A stretch of DNA of 64,000 nt, taken from Suilimivivens sp009774465. GTDB taxonomy: Bacteria; Bacillota; Clostridia; Lachnospirales; Lachnospiraceae. The position numbers and the translations under genes are program-made. This document shows positions 48,230-56,999 of this stretch, piece after piece (within the stretch, counting starts at the first letter, position 1; every line of letters begins with the position of its first letter). The notes beneath the pieces were generated by a model. The model did no database searches. It saw nothing but the letters and a program-made list of their open reading frames with translations, and was not told the origin of the DNA. Location: NCBI GenBank assembly GCA_947382645.1, contig CANDAE010000012.1, positions 1 through 64,000 on the forward strand. The letters are read 5' to 3'.

Positions 48230-48590
48230 GTTTTTGGCAAAAACTTTGACTCTCTCACTCTTTATTCACTGTAAAAATGCGTTTATTTTATGAAAATTCA
48301 TTGTATTTTTTGTAATTACATGACATACTAAACTTGCATTAAAATAATGGTGCGAGTATGTACCGAATTGCTATCGAAAAAAATCGCTGTTAGGCAAATA
48401 GCAGCTCAATGAAATATTTGGAACAGTTATGGTGGACTGATTACAGCAAAGAATATTGAACCCAAACTTAAAAAGATTGGTGACTATCTGATACTTGAAG
48501 AAGATATTGTATTTACTATACCTCCTTGAAGAAGATATTGTTTTTACTATACCAAAATATCAGCATGCGTATTCCTGAGAAATTGTCTGT
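48230..48590. other. Intergenic region with a coding remnant and a 31-bp tandem duplication
   Basis: 361 bp without an intact gene. Around 48430-48527 an open stretch reads IWNSYGGLITAKNIEPK then LKKIGDYLILEEDIVFTIP and ends in a stop, which looks like the tail of a lost gene. The last 29 bp (CTTGAAGAAGATATTG...ACTATACC, 48494-48522) are repeated at 48525-48553 with one mismatch, a tandem duplication with a 31-bp period. Family of the remnant not recognised. Confidence 0.5.
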
Positions 48591-49022
48591 TTAATTATCC
48601 GAAAAATCTATATCATATCTTGTCCCATGTGAAAATAAAATACCTTCTGTAAGCCTGATACAAAGAATACAAGTATTTTCGTCATCAAAATTGTTGTGGC
48701 CATTATCAATCCAATCTTGAAAAGCTTTTCTTAATTTTTCTGCTATATTTTTATTTTCAACTTTACAAAACCAGCCTAAATTGATTCCTTTTCCCTGTGC
48801 TGTAAACCAATCGCCGGAAATTGCCACGTGAGGATTTTGCTCAATTTGCTTCATTTTATTGGAAAGAGCATATGTAATTATATAAAATGCTCCATCCTCA
48901 TAAAATCCATCAACATTGCGGACGTAAGGCTTCCCGTCCTTTACAGTAGCTAAAGCAATTATATTATCTTTGCCAAAACGTTCATTCATTATTTCTTTTG
49001 TTTTTAAAGTTAATTTTTCCAT
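48591..49022 (-). CDS. Pyridoxamine 5'-phosphate oxidase (PPOX)-family protein
   Basis: A 143-residue split-barrel flavin-binding protein of the PPOX-like group: MNERFGKDNIIALATVKDGK, PYVRNVDGFYEDGAFYIIT and the C-terminal LTEGILFSHGTRYDIDF. Such small proteins bind FMN or F420 and often reduce or sense small molecules. It lies 15 bp downstream of the XRE-PPOX fusion gene on the same strand, so the fusion protein probably regulates it. GGAGGAT-like sequence precedes the ATG. Confidence 0.88.
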   Translation of the reverse strand: MEKLTLKTKEIMNERFGKDNIIALATVKDGKPYVRNVDGFYEDGAFYIITYALSNKMKQIEQNPHVAISGDWFTAQGKGINLGWFCKVENKNIAEKLRKAFQDWIDNGHNNFDDENTCILCIRLTEGILFSHGTRYDIDFSDN

Positions 49023-49037
49023 TTATAAATCCTCCGT

Positions 49038-49637
49038 TTAAAAAATATTGATTTCATCAATAAGCAGTTTGAAAATAACAAGAAACATTTCTGCATCACT
49101 GGAAAATTTTTGTTTTAATAAAGGATAATCATTTATCATTTCATCTTTAATCAGTATAGAATTTTCAGTTTCTGCTCTGCCGTGAATTCTTATCCATCTG
49201 CGAGTATTTAGATTATAGCTTGCTATTTCAAGCTGCGGATTTGCAATCAAATCAGAGTAGACATTTTTTCGCTTGTCAGTAGCAATATACAATGTTTTTT
49301 TATTTGAATAAATCATTCCAAAAGGTCTTAACTTTGGCCAATTGTCCTTAGATGTCGCCAAAAAGAAATATCCACATTCACGAATAAATCTGCAGCAGTC
49401 ACTAATAGATATATTTATGACGTTTTCTTCACTTTCCTGACTGTTTTCATTTAACAGAAAATCAATACTGCATTCAAATAATTTGCTTAATTTTATAAGT
49501 TTGTCCGTTTCGGGAAAGCTTATATCGGTTTCCCATCTTGAAACCGATTGCCGGGACACGCTTAATATTTCTGCCAAATTTTCTTGTGAAAGCCCCTTTT
49601 TCCCGCGTAGTAATGCTAATTTTTCTCCTGTTGTCAT
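49038..49637 (-). CDS. XRE regulator fused to a PPOX flavin-binding domain
   Basis: A 199-residue two-domain protein. Residues about 1-65 are an XRE helix-turn-helix (LRGKKGLSQENLAEILSVSR, SVSRWETDISFPE). Residues about 80-199 are a PPOX-like split barrel (FFLATSKDNWPKLRPFGMIY, IATDKRKNVYSDLIANPQLEIA). The fused barrel could make DNA binding depend on a bound flavin or other cofactor. ATG at 49637 follows AGGTGCGG. It precedes a stand-alone PPOX gene on the same strand. Confidence 0.88.
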   Translation of the reverse strand: MTTGEKLALLRGKKGLSQENLAEILSVSRQSVSRWETDISFPETDKLIKLSKLFECSIDFLLNENSQESEENVINISISDCCRFIRECGYFFLATSKDNWPKLRPFGMIYSNKKTLYIATDKRKNVYSDLIANPQLEIASYNLNTRRWIRIHGRAETENSILIKDEMINDYPLLKQKFSSDAEMFLVIFKLLIDEINIF

Positions 49638-49889
49638 TTCCGCACCTATCACAATTTTATTATAACTACTTCCTGATAACATGTGTAGCAATTTAAGATT
49701 GCCAAATGTAAACTTTCAAGTGCATATCAGGTAATTTGTCCAATTATCTAATATGAATATACTATAAGTATAAGACAAAATGAATTCTTTACTAACAAAA
49801 ATTTTGCATTATAGTTGAAATAAGTCTGACTAAGAGTCCTGCTTTATTCAACTTTGCTGTTGCCGGGCAAATAGCGGTATTGCTTTGTG

Positions 49890-49917
49890 ACCAGCAGGGA
49901 AACCTCTGCATATGATA
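49890..49917 (+). promoter_or_regulatory. Sigma-K-type sporulation promoter of the sleC-like gene
   Basis: ACC (49890-49892), 16-nt spacer, CATATGATA (49909-49917) preceded by G. This matches the sigma-K pattern AC / gCATAnnnTA at its normal spacing. The start would be at about 49924, then AGAGGT and ATG at 49947. It predicts expression in the mother cell late in sporulation. Confidence 0.75.
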
Positions 49918-49946
49918 CTGATAAGTATATTTGCAGAGGTATTTTT

Positions 49947-50663
49947 ATGCCTGATAACAGTTTGCACAGTGCGCAGACGGATAATACCGGTACGGGGAAA
50001 CTGCAGATCAATGTAACCTCATCATTGGGGCTGATTCCCATTCAGGATGCAACGATAACCATATCTTATACAGGAGTGCCGGATGTGACCATAGAAAAGC
50101 TGATCACGAATTCTTCCGGACAAAGCGAGACAATTGATTTACCGGCGCCTCCTTTAGAGTACAGCTTAACTCCTGTAGAGCAGCAACCCTATTCGGAATA
50201 TAATATACAGGTGGAGGCTCCCGGTTATGAACCGGTACTGGTTTCCGGAACGGAAATACTGCCGGATGTTACAGCGGTTCAGCCCATTCGTTTAAATCCT
50301 CTTGAAGTTGCCACCGAGCAGGAGGATACGATTGTAATACCGGATCATACTTTATATGGAGAATATCCCCCTAAAATTCCGGAGGACGAAATTAAGCCTG
50401 TGGATGAAAGCGGGGAGATTGTACTTAGCAGAGTTGTGATTCCTGAATACGTTGTTGTTCATGACGGCGCGCCCGGAGATTCCACTGCCCCCAACTATTA
50501 TGTGAAATACAGAGACTATATTAAAAACGTTGTTTCCTCAGAAATTTATGCAACCTGGCCGGAAAGCGCAATTTACGCAAATACACTGGTGATTATGTCA
50601 TTTACTTTAAACAGGGTATATACGGAGTGGTACCGAAACCACTATAAAAGAAGTAAAATTTGA
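49947..50663 (+). CDS. sleC: SleC-like spore cortex-lytic enzyme, 5' part (split by element)
   Basis: The first 229 codons of a SleC-type spore cortex-lytic enzyme, which breaks down cortex peptidoglycan during germination. It starts with a carboxypeptidase-regulatory-like beta domain (GKLQINVTSS, DATITISYTG, APPLEYSLTP), as in the SleC pre-pro region, then the catalytic part begins (VIPEYVVVHDGAPGDS, YIKNVVSSEIYATWPE, NTLVIMSFTLNRVYTEWYR). At 50630 the gene meets an inserted element and reads NHYKRSKI to a stop at 50661-50663. The remainder is at 60350-60931 in the same orientation. ATG at 49947 follows AGAGGT; the in-frame GTG at 49887 lies before the promoter. Confidence 0.87.
   Translation: MPDNSLHSAQTDNTGTGKLQINVTSSLGLIPIQDATITISYTGVPDVTIEKLITNSSGQSETIDLPAPPLEYSLTPVEQQPYSEYNIQVEAPGYEPVLVSGTEILPDVTAVQPIRLNPLEVATEQEDTIVIPDHTLYGEYPPKIPEDEIKPVDESGEIVLSRVVIPEYVVVHDGAPGDSTAPNYYVKYRDYIKNVVSSEIYATWPESAIYANTLVIMSFTLNRVYTEWYRNHYKRSKI
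50630..50635. other. Left attachment core (attL)
   Basis: GTACCG shared with 60349-60354. The flank GAGTG on the left continues the sleC-like frame. AAACCACTATAAAAG to its right is element sequence. Confidence 0.7.
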
Positions 50664-50950
50664 AAACTTTTTCCAGCCTCATGACAATATATATATGCAA
50701 GGGCAAATGTTTGAAAGCCGACAAGTCGATTTATTCCCGCGGGCAACGAGCCAAAGTCATGCTTGCATGACCTTGGCGACTGCCGCGAGGGTGAAATACT
50801 CCGCAGCCTGCTGCGCGGTATTTCACTCCCACGAGCAGCGAACCGGGCCGACATGCCGGCACGTCCATTTGGCGGCTGCCGCGAGGTAAATACCCCGCAG
50901 CCTGCTGCGGGACATTTGACTGACATAAGAGAAGAGGGGAGATAGCTGCT
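50664..50950. repeat. REP-like palindromic repeats, copy 2 (two units) at the element's left end
   Basis: Read on the minus strand, 50735-50825 and 50825-50925 each give the unit seen at 29989-30068: a GTGAAATACCCCGCAGC / GCTGCGGGGTATTTCA-type hairpin followed by CTCGCGGCAG ... GTTGCCCGCGGG. The two units are tandem. The rest of this gap has no gene except the SD of the sigma factor. Confidence 0.75.
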
Positions 50951-51490
50951 ATGAATAATGATGAATTCGAGCGGTTTGTCCTGAAGTTTGGAAAGGATAT
51001 TCTGCGGTTTTGCCGGATGACAGCCGGGGATGCGGAAAATGGGGACGAACTGTATCAGGACACTATGCTCAAGCTGCTGGAGAAAAGGAACAGACTGGAC
51101 TCTGCGCAGAACACAAAGAGTTACGCTTTATCCACTTCAATTTATCTTTGGAGAAATAAGAGGAAAAAATACGCAAACAGAATGAGGCTGGTTCCGATTG
51201 ACAGTATGGAAGAGATGTCTGAGGAAGGACATGAAGTAGCTGATTATGACAATGAAGTTTCGCCGGAACATATCGTACTGCAGCAAAATGAAGTAGATAT
51301 GATTCAGGGATTAGTGGCCACTCTGCCTGAAAAGTACAGGATACCAATTTATTTGTATTATTCGGCGGACATGCAGATCAGCGAGATATCTGAGATTCTC
51401 GAATTGCCGGAGGGAACCGTTAAAAGTCGAATGCGGAAAGCAAAGAAGCAGTTAAAGGAAAAATTGGAGGCGATAGGATATGACAGATGA
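50951..51490 (+). CDS. ECF-type RNA polymerase sigma factor
   Basis: A 179-residue sigma-70-family protein with region 2 (FGKDILRFCRMTAGDAENGD, ELYQDTMLKLLEK) and region 4 (TLPEKYRIPIYLYYSADMQI, ISEILELPEGTVKSRMRKAK). Size fits an ECF sigma factor. It overlaps the following DUF4179 gene by 11 bp; such pairs are usually sigma factor plus membrane anti-sigma. Its own promoter targets are not recognisable here. It is cargo of the intervening element. Confidence 0.92.
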   Translation: MNNDEFERFVLKFGKDILRFCRMTAGDAENGDELYQDTMLKLLEKRNRLDSAQNTKSYALSTSIYLWRNKRKKYANRMRLVPIDSMEEMSEEGHEVADYDNEVSPEHIVLQQNEVDMIQGLVATLPEKYRIPIYLYYSADMQISEISEILELPEGTVKSRMRKAKKQLKEKLEAIGYDR

Positions 51491-52661
51491 AAAATTGGAT
51501 CAGATCTTAAAGCAGGCCCTTGCTCCTGAAATAAGTGACGGAGAAATTCAAGTACGTAAAAGGAGGAAGGGTAAAATGAAGAAATTTGGTAAAATTGGAA
51601 AAGCTGTGGCCGCCGCTGCTGCAGCGGTTGTTGTTGGAATCCTTGGACTGGGTTACTTTAATCCGGTGCTTGCAGCAAAGATTCCGCTGATTGGAAAAAT
51701 TTTTGATAAGGTTGAAGGTGATGTTATATATTCCGGCGATTACACGGAGAAGGAAACTGTTCTGACAAATGAAGATCATACAGGCAATTTGGACACAACG
51801 GAGTATTCTGTGTCTGATAAAGGAATAACACTGACTGCATCGGAAGTCTACTGTGATGGATATTCCATATTCCTTACGGTAAATATTGAAGCGGAAGATG
51901 CAGACTTTACACATATTCCGGAACATTATACAGGCCTGAATACTGCAGATAATAAAACAGCAGCAGGATTTTATATAAACGGAACATGGAATATTGATGG
52001 AAATACGCCTGAACAGTTTGAAAATACCTTTGAGGGAAAGGTAATTGACAGTCACACCTTTGCAGGCCTGTTGAAAATGAACCTTGCAGAGAAAGCTTCA
52101 GGCAGCGGAAAACTGAATTTAAATATAAGCGGCCTTGGCTATGATGATGACAGGATGCTTAATAACGAAGAAATATCTGCATCTCATTGGACGGATGGCG
52201 CCTGGAATATTGTCCTTCCATTTGAGGTGAATGAAACAGATGTAAAGACCATTGAAGTTGGCGAGAAAAAAGGAAATATTACCCTTGATAATGTAGTGAT
52301 CTCTCCCTATCAGGTGATTGTCCATACCACAACGCCGGGAGAACAGAGAGAACTGACAGAGGACAGAAGGGAAAAGCTGCTTTCAAAAGATCCTGATATG
52401 ACAGATGCAGAGATGTTTGAACTTCTTGGGTGGTCTTATGAACCCTGTCAGACGATTTTGTTTAATCAGGATGGGGAGATGCTTTATTCAGATATGGAAA
52501 TGGCAGGCAGAGCCGGGTTTGCTGTTCAGGGTAAAGAGATAAAAACGTTGTATATCTTCATTTTTGACAATTTGGACGACTGGGTGCAGATGGAGAATGA
52601 GGGCATGAACAGCAGTGCTGCGGATAAGGCGGTTATTTCCAGGGAAATTCATGTGCAGTGA
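51480..52661 (+). CDS. DUF4179-type membrane protein, likely anti-sigma factor
   Basis: A 393-residue protein with a short cytoplasmic N-terminus, one transmembrane helix (VAAAAAAVVVGILGLGYF at about residues 38-56) and a large extracellular DUF4179-like domain (KGITLTASEVYCDGYSIFLT, NVVISPYQVIVHTTTPGE). Its partner sigma factor overlaps it by 11 bp. The N-terminal ~35 residues would be the sigma-binding part. ATG at 51480 follows GGAGG. The signal sensed is unknown. Confidence 0.85.
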   Translation: MTDEKLDQILKQALAPEISDGEIQVRKRRKGKMKKFGKIGKAVAAAAAAVVVGILGLGYFNPVLAAKIPLIGKIFDKVEGDVIYSGDYTEKETVLTNEDHTGNLDTTEYSVSDKGITLTASEVYCDGYSIFLTVNIEAEDADFTHIPEHYTGLNTADNKTAAGFYINGTWNIDGNTPEQFENTFEGKVIDSHTFAGLLKMNLAEKASGSGKLNLNISGLGYDDDRMLNNEEISASHWTDGAWNIVLPFEVNETDVKTIEVGEKKGNITLDNVVISPYQVIVHTTTPGEQRELTEDRREKLLSKDPDMTDAEMFELLGWSYEPCQTILFNQDGEMLYSDMEMAGRAGFAVQGKEIKTLYIFIFDNLDDWVQMENEGMNSSAADKAVISREIHVQ

Positions 52662-52729
52662 GTAGTAGAAGCATTAAAAACCAGAAAATAAAATGCAGGA
52701 TATAATATTGAAATGTATCAGGCATTAAA

Positions 52730-52772
52730 GCGGAAAAGTGTTTGTTGGAAAAACCAATGAACGCTTTTCTGC
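52730..52772 (+). terminator. Long hairpin after the DUF4179 gene
   Basis: GCGGAAAAGTGTTTGTTGG (52730-52748) pairs along its length, with G-U pairs, with CCAATGAACGCTTTTCTGC (52754-52772). No T run follows, so terminator function is likely but not certain. Confidence 0.5.
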
Positions 52773-52823
52773 ATTTAGAAGCAAAATCATTTAAATGCAA
52801 AATTATTTAAAGGTTAAACTATA

Positions 52824-52852
52824 TTGACAAATTGATATCAAAATAATATCAT
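52824..52852 (+). promoter_or_regulatory. Promoter of the SPFH gene with ATATCA repeats
   Basis: TTGACA (52824-52829), 17 nt, TATCAT (52847-52852). The spacer and -10 overlap a dyad, TGATAT...ATATCA, with a third ATATCA downstream, suggesting a repressor site over the promoter. Confidence 0.7.
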
Positions 52853-52881
52853 AAAAATATCAAAACACGGAGGAAAAGGAA

Positions 52882-53919
52882 ATGGAAGAAAAAATATTAC
52901 AGAAAAATAAAAACGGAATGGGAATGATGTTCCTTTTTATATTGCTATATGCAGCTGGCATAGGAGCAATTGTATTGGGGGCTGTTTTGCTGGATGGTCA
53001 TGGAGACGGATTTGCGCCCGGTATCATAGCATTAGTGCTGGGAATCCTTTACACAGCATTTGGCTGGGTTCTCTTTTGCGGACTTAAAGTGTTAAAACCC
53101 CAGGAAGCGCTGGTTTTAACTTTGTTTGGAAAGTATATAGGGACGATAAAGGAGGAAGGCTTTTATTATGTGAATCCTTTTTGCGTCAGTGTAAATCCGG
53201 CAGCCGGTACCAAATTAAATCAGAGCGGCGATGTGGAAAGCAGCGCAGGAAAGATTTTGCAGATTTCCGCTTCGGCAGCAACTGCAGAAATGGCTTCTGG
53301 TGTAAGTAAAAAGGTGTCTTTGAAAATCATGACCTTGAATAACAGCAGGCAGAAAATCAACGACTGCCTGGGAAATCCTGTGGAAATTGCAATTGCTGTT
53401 ATGTGGAGGGTAACCGATACAGCAAAAGCAGTGTTTAATGTGGATAATTATAAAGAGTATTTGTCCTTACAGTGTGACAGCGCGCTGCGCAATATTGTCC
53501 GTATTTACCCTTATGATGTGGCGGAAAATGTGGATACTACCGGGGACGGAGTGGCGGATGAAGGAAGCCTTAGAGGTTCCAGCGAAATGGTTGCAGACCG
53601 GATTCGTAAGGAAATCCAGAGTAAGGTTCTGGATGCGGGAATTGAAGTGATTGAGGCGAGGATCACTTATCTTGCCTATGCGCCGGAAATTGCAGCAGTC
53701 ATGCTGCAGAGGCAGCAGGCGTCGGCAATCATTGATGCCAGAAAGATGATTGTTGACGGAGCAGTGGGAATGGTGGAGATGGCGTTGGAGCGTCTTTCTG
53801 AAAAAGAAGTGGTTTTGCTTGATGAGGAGAGAAAAGCGGCTATGGTATCCAACCTTTTAGTAGTACTTTGCGGCAATAGGGACGCCCAGCCTATTGTAAA
53901 TTCAGGATCCCTTTACTAA
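52882..53919 (+). CDS. SPFH-domain (stomatin/prohibitin-like) membrane protein
   Basis: A 345-residue protein with two N-terminal membrane helices (about 14-35 and 47-70) and an SPFH domain (PQEALVLTLFGKYIGTIKEE, AIAVMWRVTDTAKAVFNVDN), then the coiled C-terminal part (APEIAAVMLQRQQASAIIDA). SPFH proteins scaffold membrane microdomains. ATG follows GGAGG. Its last base is the A of the ATG of the small ribbon-helix-helix gene, an unusual but recurrent pairing, which suggests the small protein regulates it. Confidence 0.9.
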   Translation: MEEKILQKNKNGMGMMFLFILLYAAGIGAIVLGAVLLDGHGDGFAPGIIALVLGILYTAFGWVLFCGLKVLKPQEALVLTLFGKYIGTIKEEGFYYVNPFCVSVNPAAGTKLNQSGDVESSAGKILQISASAATAEMASGVSKKVSLKIMTLNNSRQKINDCLGNPVEIAIAVMWRVTDTAKAVFNVDNYKEYLSLQCDSALRNIVRIYPYDVAENVDTTGDGVADEGSLRGSSEMVADRIRKEIQSKVLDAGIEVIEARITYLAYAPEIAAVMLQRQQASAIIDARKMIVDGAVGMVEMALERLSEKEVVLLDEERKAAMVSNLLVVLCGNRDAQPIVNSGSLY

Positions 53920-54122
53920 TGGCTGATAACAGTAAAAAACAGCTTCCCTTACGTTTGTCAGCGAAATTATATGATGCCATTGCAGCCTGGGCTGAGGATG
54001 ACTTTCGATCTGTAAATGGTCAGATAGAATATCTGCTGACAGAATGTGTCCGTCAAAGGAAAAAGAATGGATCGCCTGTTCCCCATGAACTGGATATTCC
54101 GCCGGAGCTTGATATAAAATAG
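53919..54122 (+). CDS. Small ribbon-helix-helix (Arc-like) protein
   Basis: A 67-residue protein with a ribbon-helix-helix core (KQLPLRLSAKLYDAIAAWAE, FRSVNGQIEYLLTECVRQRK) and a short Pro-rich tail. Such proteins bind DNA as dimers. It overlaps the SPFH stop (TAATG) and likely acts with it. The ATATCA dyad at the SPFH promoter would be its first candidate site. Confidence 0.82.
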   Translation: MADNSKKQLPLRLSAKLYDAIAAWAEDDFRSVNGQIEYLLTECVRQRKKNGSPVPHELDIPPELDIK

Positions 54123-54171
54123 TGACATTCCGGTACATTTCATATATAATAAATAATGTGACTAAAACCAT

Positions 54172-54213
54172 AAGTCATGACGATTCCTGTTCGTATGAAT
54201 CCCATGACTTTTT
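54172..54213 (+). terminator. Terminator between the RHH and DUF5722 genes
   Basis: AAGTCATG (54172-54179) pairs with CATGACTT (54203-54210) with an inner ATTC/GAAT, followed by TTT. Confidence 0.75.
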
Positions 54214-54256
54214 GGCTGTAGTTTCAAAAACAAAAGAAAATGGTGGGACAGTAATT

Positions 54257-55909
54257 ATGAGTAGAGCAGGAAGAATCATTGCAGCGGTTATGGCTGCGGT
54301 AGTTATTGTGGCATCGGCAGTATATATTGGTCCTGTAGCCGGTGACAATCCAGGCTGTGTGGAGGCAGCGGGCAGGCCTGTTTCAATCAGTTCCTGTGTG
54401 ATTTCAGGAAATGATGTGGTTTGTCAGATTAAATCCTCCGGCATTCCTTCAAGTGATGACGGAAAATATTATGTTTACGCTGATGAGGTTTTTCAGGATG
54501 GTACGGTGGGAAGTGTTGTAGCTTCTGCTAAGGCAGGAACTTCCGTTTCCTTGAGCTTTCCTTTAAATTACAATACGGATCAGTCAAATTTAAGCCGTAA
54601 GTTCCTGATTGCAGTTAAAAGGAACGGACAGATGGTTCAGGTAAGCGACGAACATTATATTACCAATCCGGAAGCAATTGCGGCATATACTTCTGCGCGT
54701 CAGGACAGAGGAATCAAGGGGATTCTGCCGGATGTGACCAGAGTTTCCAATGGAGAACTGCAGGATCTTGGAATCCAGCAGATTGTATACAATATGGATA
54801 TCGGGGAAATCTGTGCGAATGCGTCGGTGCCTGGTGCAGTTCCTTTTGACTATAATGGACAGACCTATTACTTTAATGGGGATATGATTTCCAAATTTGA
54901 TTCTACCATCAGAAGTTTTAATAATTATGGAATGCAGGTTACATTGGTGCTCTTAAATGGAGGAAAAAGCCCTTATGCGCAGGATTTGATTCATCCGCTG
55001 GCAGTTGGCGGCGACTGTCCCGGATATGCCATCAATGTAGCGGATGCAGCAGGAACGGAGCATTTAAAAGCAATTGGGGCATTTTTAGGACAGCGTTATT
55101 CGGGAGCAACAGGCTGCGGACAGGTGGATAACTGGATCGTGGGAAATGAGGTAAATGCACGTACTTCCTGGTGGCATACCAATTCCACATCCCTTGATTT
55201 AAATGTAAATATTTATGTAAAAGCTTTTCGTATCTTATATAATGAAATAAAGAGCAAAAATGCCAATGCCCGTATTTACAATTCCATTGATCAGGAGTGG
55301 AACAGATTGTCAAATCCCGGAAGCTTTCTTGCAAGGGGATATCTGGATCAGTTTAACTATTACATAAACCGGGAGGGGAATATTGACTGGGGACTTTCCT
55401 ATCATCCCTACAATTCTCCCTTATATGATCCTTACGCATGGAACGGACCGGCAGTATGGGTGAAAAACAATCTTTCCACGCCCTATATTACCATGCAGAA
55501 TATTGATCTTCTCATTAACTACATGCATCAGAACCATTACTTAAATCCAAACGGGGAAGTGAGAAGCATTTCCCTTGCAGAAATTGGTTATACTTCTTCT
55601 TTTGGAAGTGAGGCCCAGGAAGCATCCATTGCTTATGGTTATTTAAAGGCGGCGTCCCTTCCTGATGTGGATGCATTTATGCTGTTCCGTCAGACCGATG
55701 ACGCACATGAGATGGAAAGCCATCTGGCCCTTGGTCTGTATGATATAAACGGAAATAAAAAGCCTGCCTATGAGATATACAAAAGCCTGGGAACTGCAAA
55801 TGAAGGGGGCGCTAAGGCAAGAGTCTCTGAAATTATTGGCATGGATATTGACCAGATGATCAGTCAGAATATTATATGGACAAGAGGCGGAACGGGAGTT
55901 GTACAGTAA
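54257..55909 (+). CDS. DUF5722-domain secreted protein (glycoside-hydrolase-like)
   Basis: A 550-residue exported protein. The start at 54257 (MSRAGRIIAAVMAAVVIVAS) gives a signal peptide or anchor; the longer frame to 54122 runs back through the terminator and is rejected. After a beta domain, the main part (GIKGILPDVTRVSNGELQDL, DNWIVGNEVNARTSWWH, GLSYHPYNSPLYDP, ISLAEIGYTSSFGSEAQE) has a TIM-barrel-like pattern with a Glu after GN and a second Glu in LAEIGY, as in retaining glycosidases. Substrate unknown; a polysaccharide or peptidoglycan target is a guess. Confidence 0.82.
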   Translation: MSRAGRIIAAVMAAVVIVASAVYIGPVAGDNPGCVEAAGRPVSISSCVISGNDVVCQIKSSGIPSSDDGKYYVYADEVFQDGTVGSVVASAKAGTSVSLSFPLNYNTDQSNLSRKFLIAVKRNGQMVQVSDEHYITNPEAIAAYTSARQDRGIKGILPDVTRVSNGELQDLGIQQIVYNMDIGEICANASVPGAVPFDYNGQTYYFNGDMISKFDSTIRSFNNYGMQVTLVLLNGGKSPYAQDLIHPLAVGGDCPGYAINVADAAGTEHLKAIGAFLGQRYSGATGCGQVDNWIVGNEVNARTSWWHTNSTSLDLNVNIYVKAFRILYNEIKSKNANARIYNSIDQEWNRLSNPGSFLARGYLDQFNYYINREGNIDWGLSYHPYNSPLYDPYAWNGPAVWVKNNLSTPYITMQNIDLLINYMHQNHYLNPNGEVRSISLAEIGYTSSFGSEAQEASIAYGYLKAASLPDVDAFMLFRQTDDAHEMESHLALGLYDINGNKKPAYEIYKSLGTANEGGAKARVSEIIGMDIDQMISQNIIWTRGGTGVVQ

Positions 55910-55940
55910 TTTTAGTATTTTTAAGGGGGAGAAAGTAAAT

Positions 55941-56978
55941 ATGAGAATTGATTTAAAACAGACACGCAGGGCATATGGAAAAGGAATACGCGCTTTCTTA
56001 TCGCTGACATTGGTTTTGGTACTTGTTTTTGGCCTTACAGGGTGTGATGCACTAAATTTAGGGGGAAAACAGCCAAAGGCTAAAAGCGTTGCGGAAGCGG
56101 CGGAAAACAGCCTTACAGCTTTGCAGTCAGGAGATTTTAAAAGTTTTTCTTCCTATCTGGAGGAAGGAAATGAACTGCTTCATGTGTTTGCAGCAATGGA
56201 AGGGGAAAGCATTCCTGAAATGGATAAGGCTTATCAGCTTTTCTGCAGCCAGCAGTCTGACATGGAATTTACCGTGGGAGAAGAAGTGGAAAACCTTCAT
56301 GGCATGATATACGTTAAGGTAAAGACCAGAGACTATGGCAGTTCCATTTATGAGGCCATGCTGGACGCATTAGAGAATCAGGCAAAGGAAGGCGGAGATG
56401 CTTACACGAATGTGGGAGGCTGGATGGAACAGGGAATCAGTTCTGCGCAGATGGGAGAAGAGCAGGAAGCAAAGGCAGACTATGCGGCCAAAAACGGAGG
56501 CTATTACCTGCAGCACAGAGGCTATCCGGATCTGGAGTTTTTAAATGTTTTGACAGGCGGATTTTATGATTATGCAGATGTGACTATGACTGTCTGCACC
56601 TATGAGGAAGAAGGCTATTGTCTGCGCTATGACATAGCGGCTGTTGGGGATACGATTATCAGCTTTTTGAAAAAAGAGGGAATTGATGAATCTTTGGTAG
56701 ACCTTTCTTTAGTGGAGCAGTTTAAGCTTGAGCAGGAGGAACGCTGTGATATGCTGCCCGGTATTTATGGCAGCGTTCTTATGGAAGATGGCATGGTCTT
56801 TACTACCTTTGGCGTAGATTTTTCTGCGGCAAATCAGACGGACCTTGTAAATGCGGGAATTGTCAGCGGCGCTTATGACACCAGCTTTGCCGAATATCTC
56901 AGTTTAAGCTCCACGGTTTCAAGTTTTGAAAGGGATGGAATTACCTGTGTGACTACGCCACAGTATGAGGAAGAATAA
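55941..56978 (+). CDS. Putative lipoprotein of unknown function
   Basis: A 345-residue lipoprotein with a basic N-terminus, hydrophobic segment and lipobox LTGC (about residue 36). After a short linker comes a NTF2-like start (AKSVAEAAENSLTALQSGDF), followed by a region with many aromatic and acidic residues. It resembles DUF5105-type lipoproteins of Lachnospiraceae, but I am not sure. ATG at 55941 follows AAGGGGGAG. It is 31 bp after the DUF5722 gene and likely co-transcribed. Confidence 0.75.
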   Translation: MRIDLKQTRRAYGKGIRAFLSLTLVLVLVFGLTGCDALNLGGKQPKAKSVAEAAENSLTALQSGDFKSFSSYLEEGNELLHVFAAMEGESIPEMDKAYQLFCSQQSDMEFTVGEEVENLHGMIYVKVKTRDYGSSIYEAMLDALENQAKEGGDAYTNVGGWMEQGISSAQMGEEQEAKADYAAKNGGYYLQHRGYPDLEFLNVLTGGFYDYADVTMTVCTYEEEGYCLRYDIAAVGDTIISFLKKEGIDESLVDLSLVEQFKLEQEERCDMLPGIYGSVLMEDGMVFTTFGVDFSAANQTDLVNAGIVSGAYDTSFAEYLSLSSTVSSFERDGITCVTTPQYEEE

Positions 56979-56999
56979 GCAAAATTTTAGGAGCTGTTT

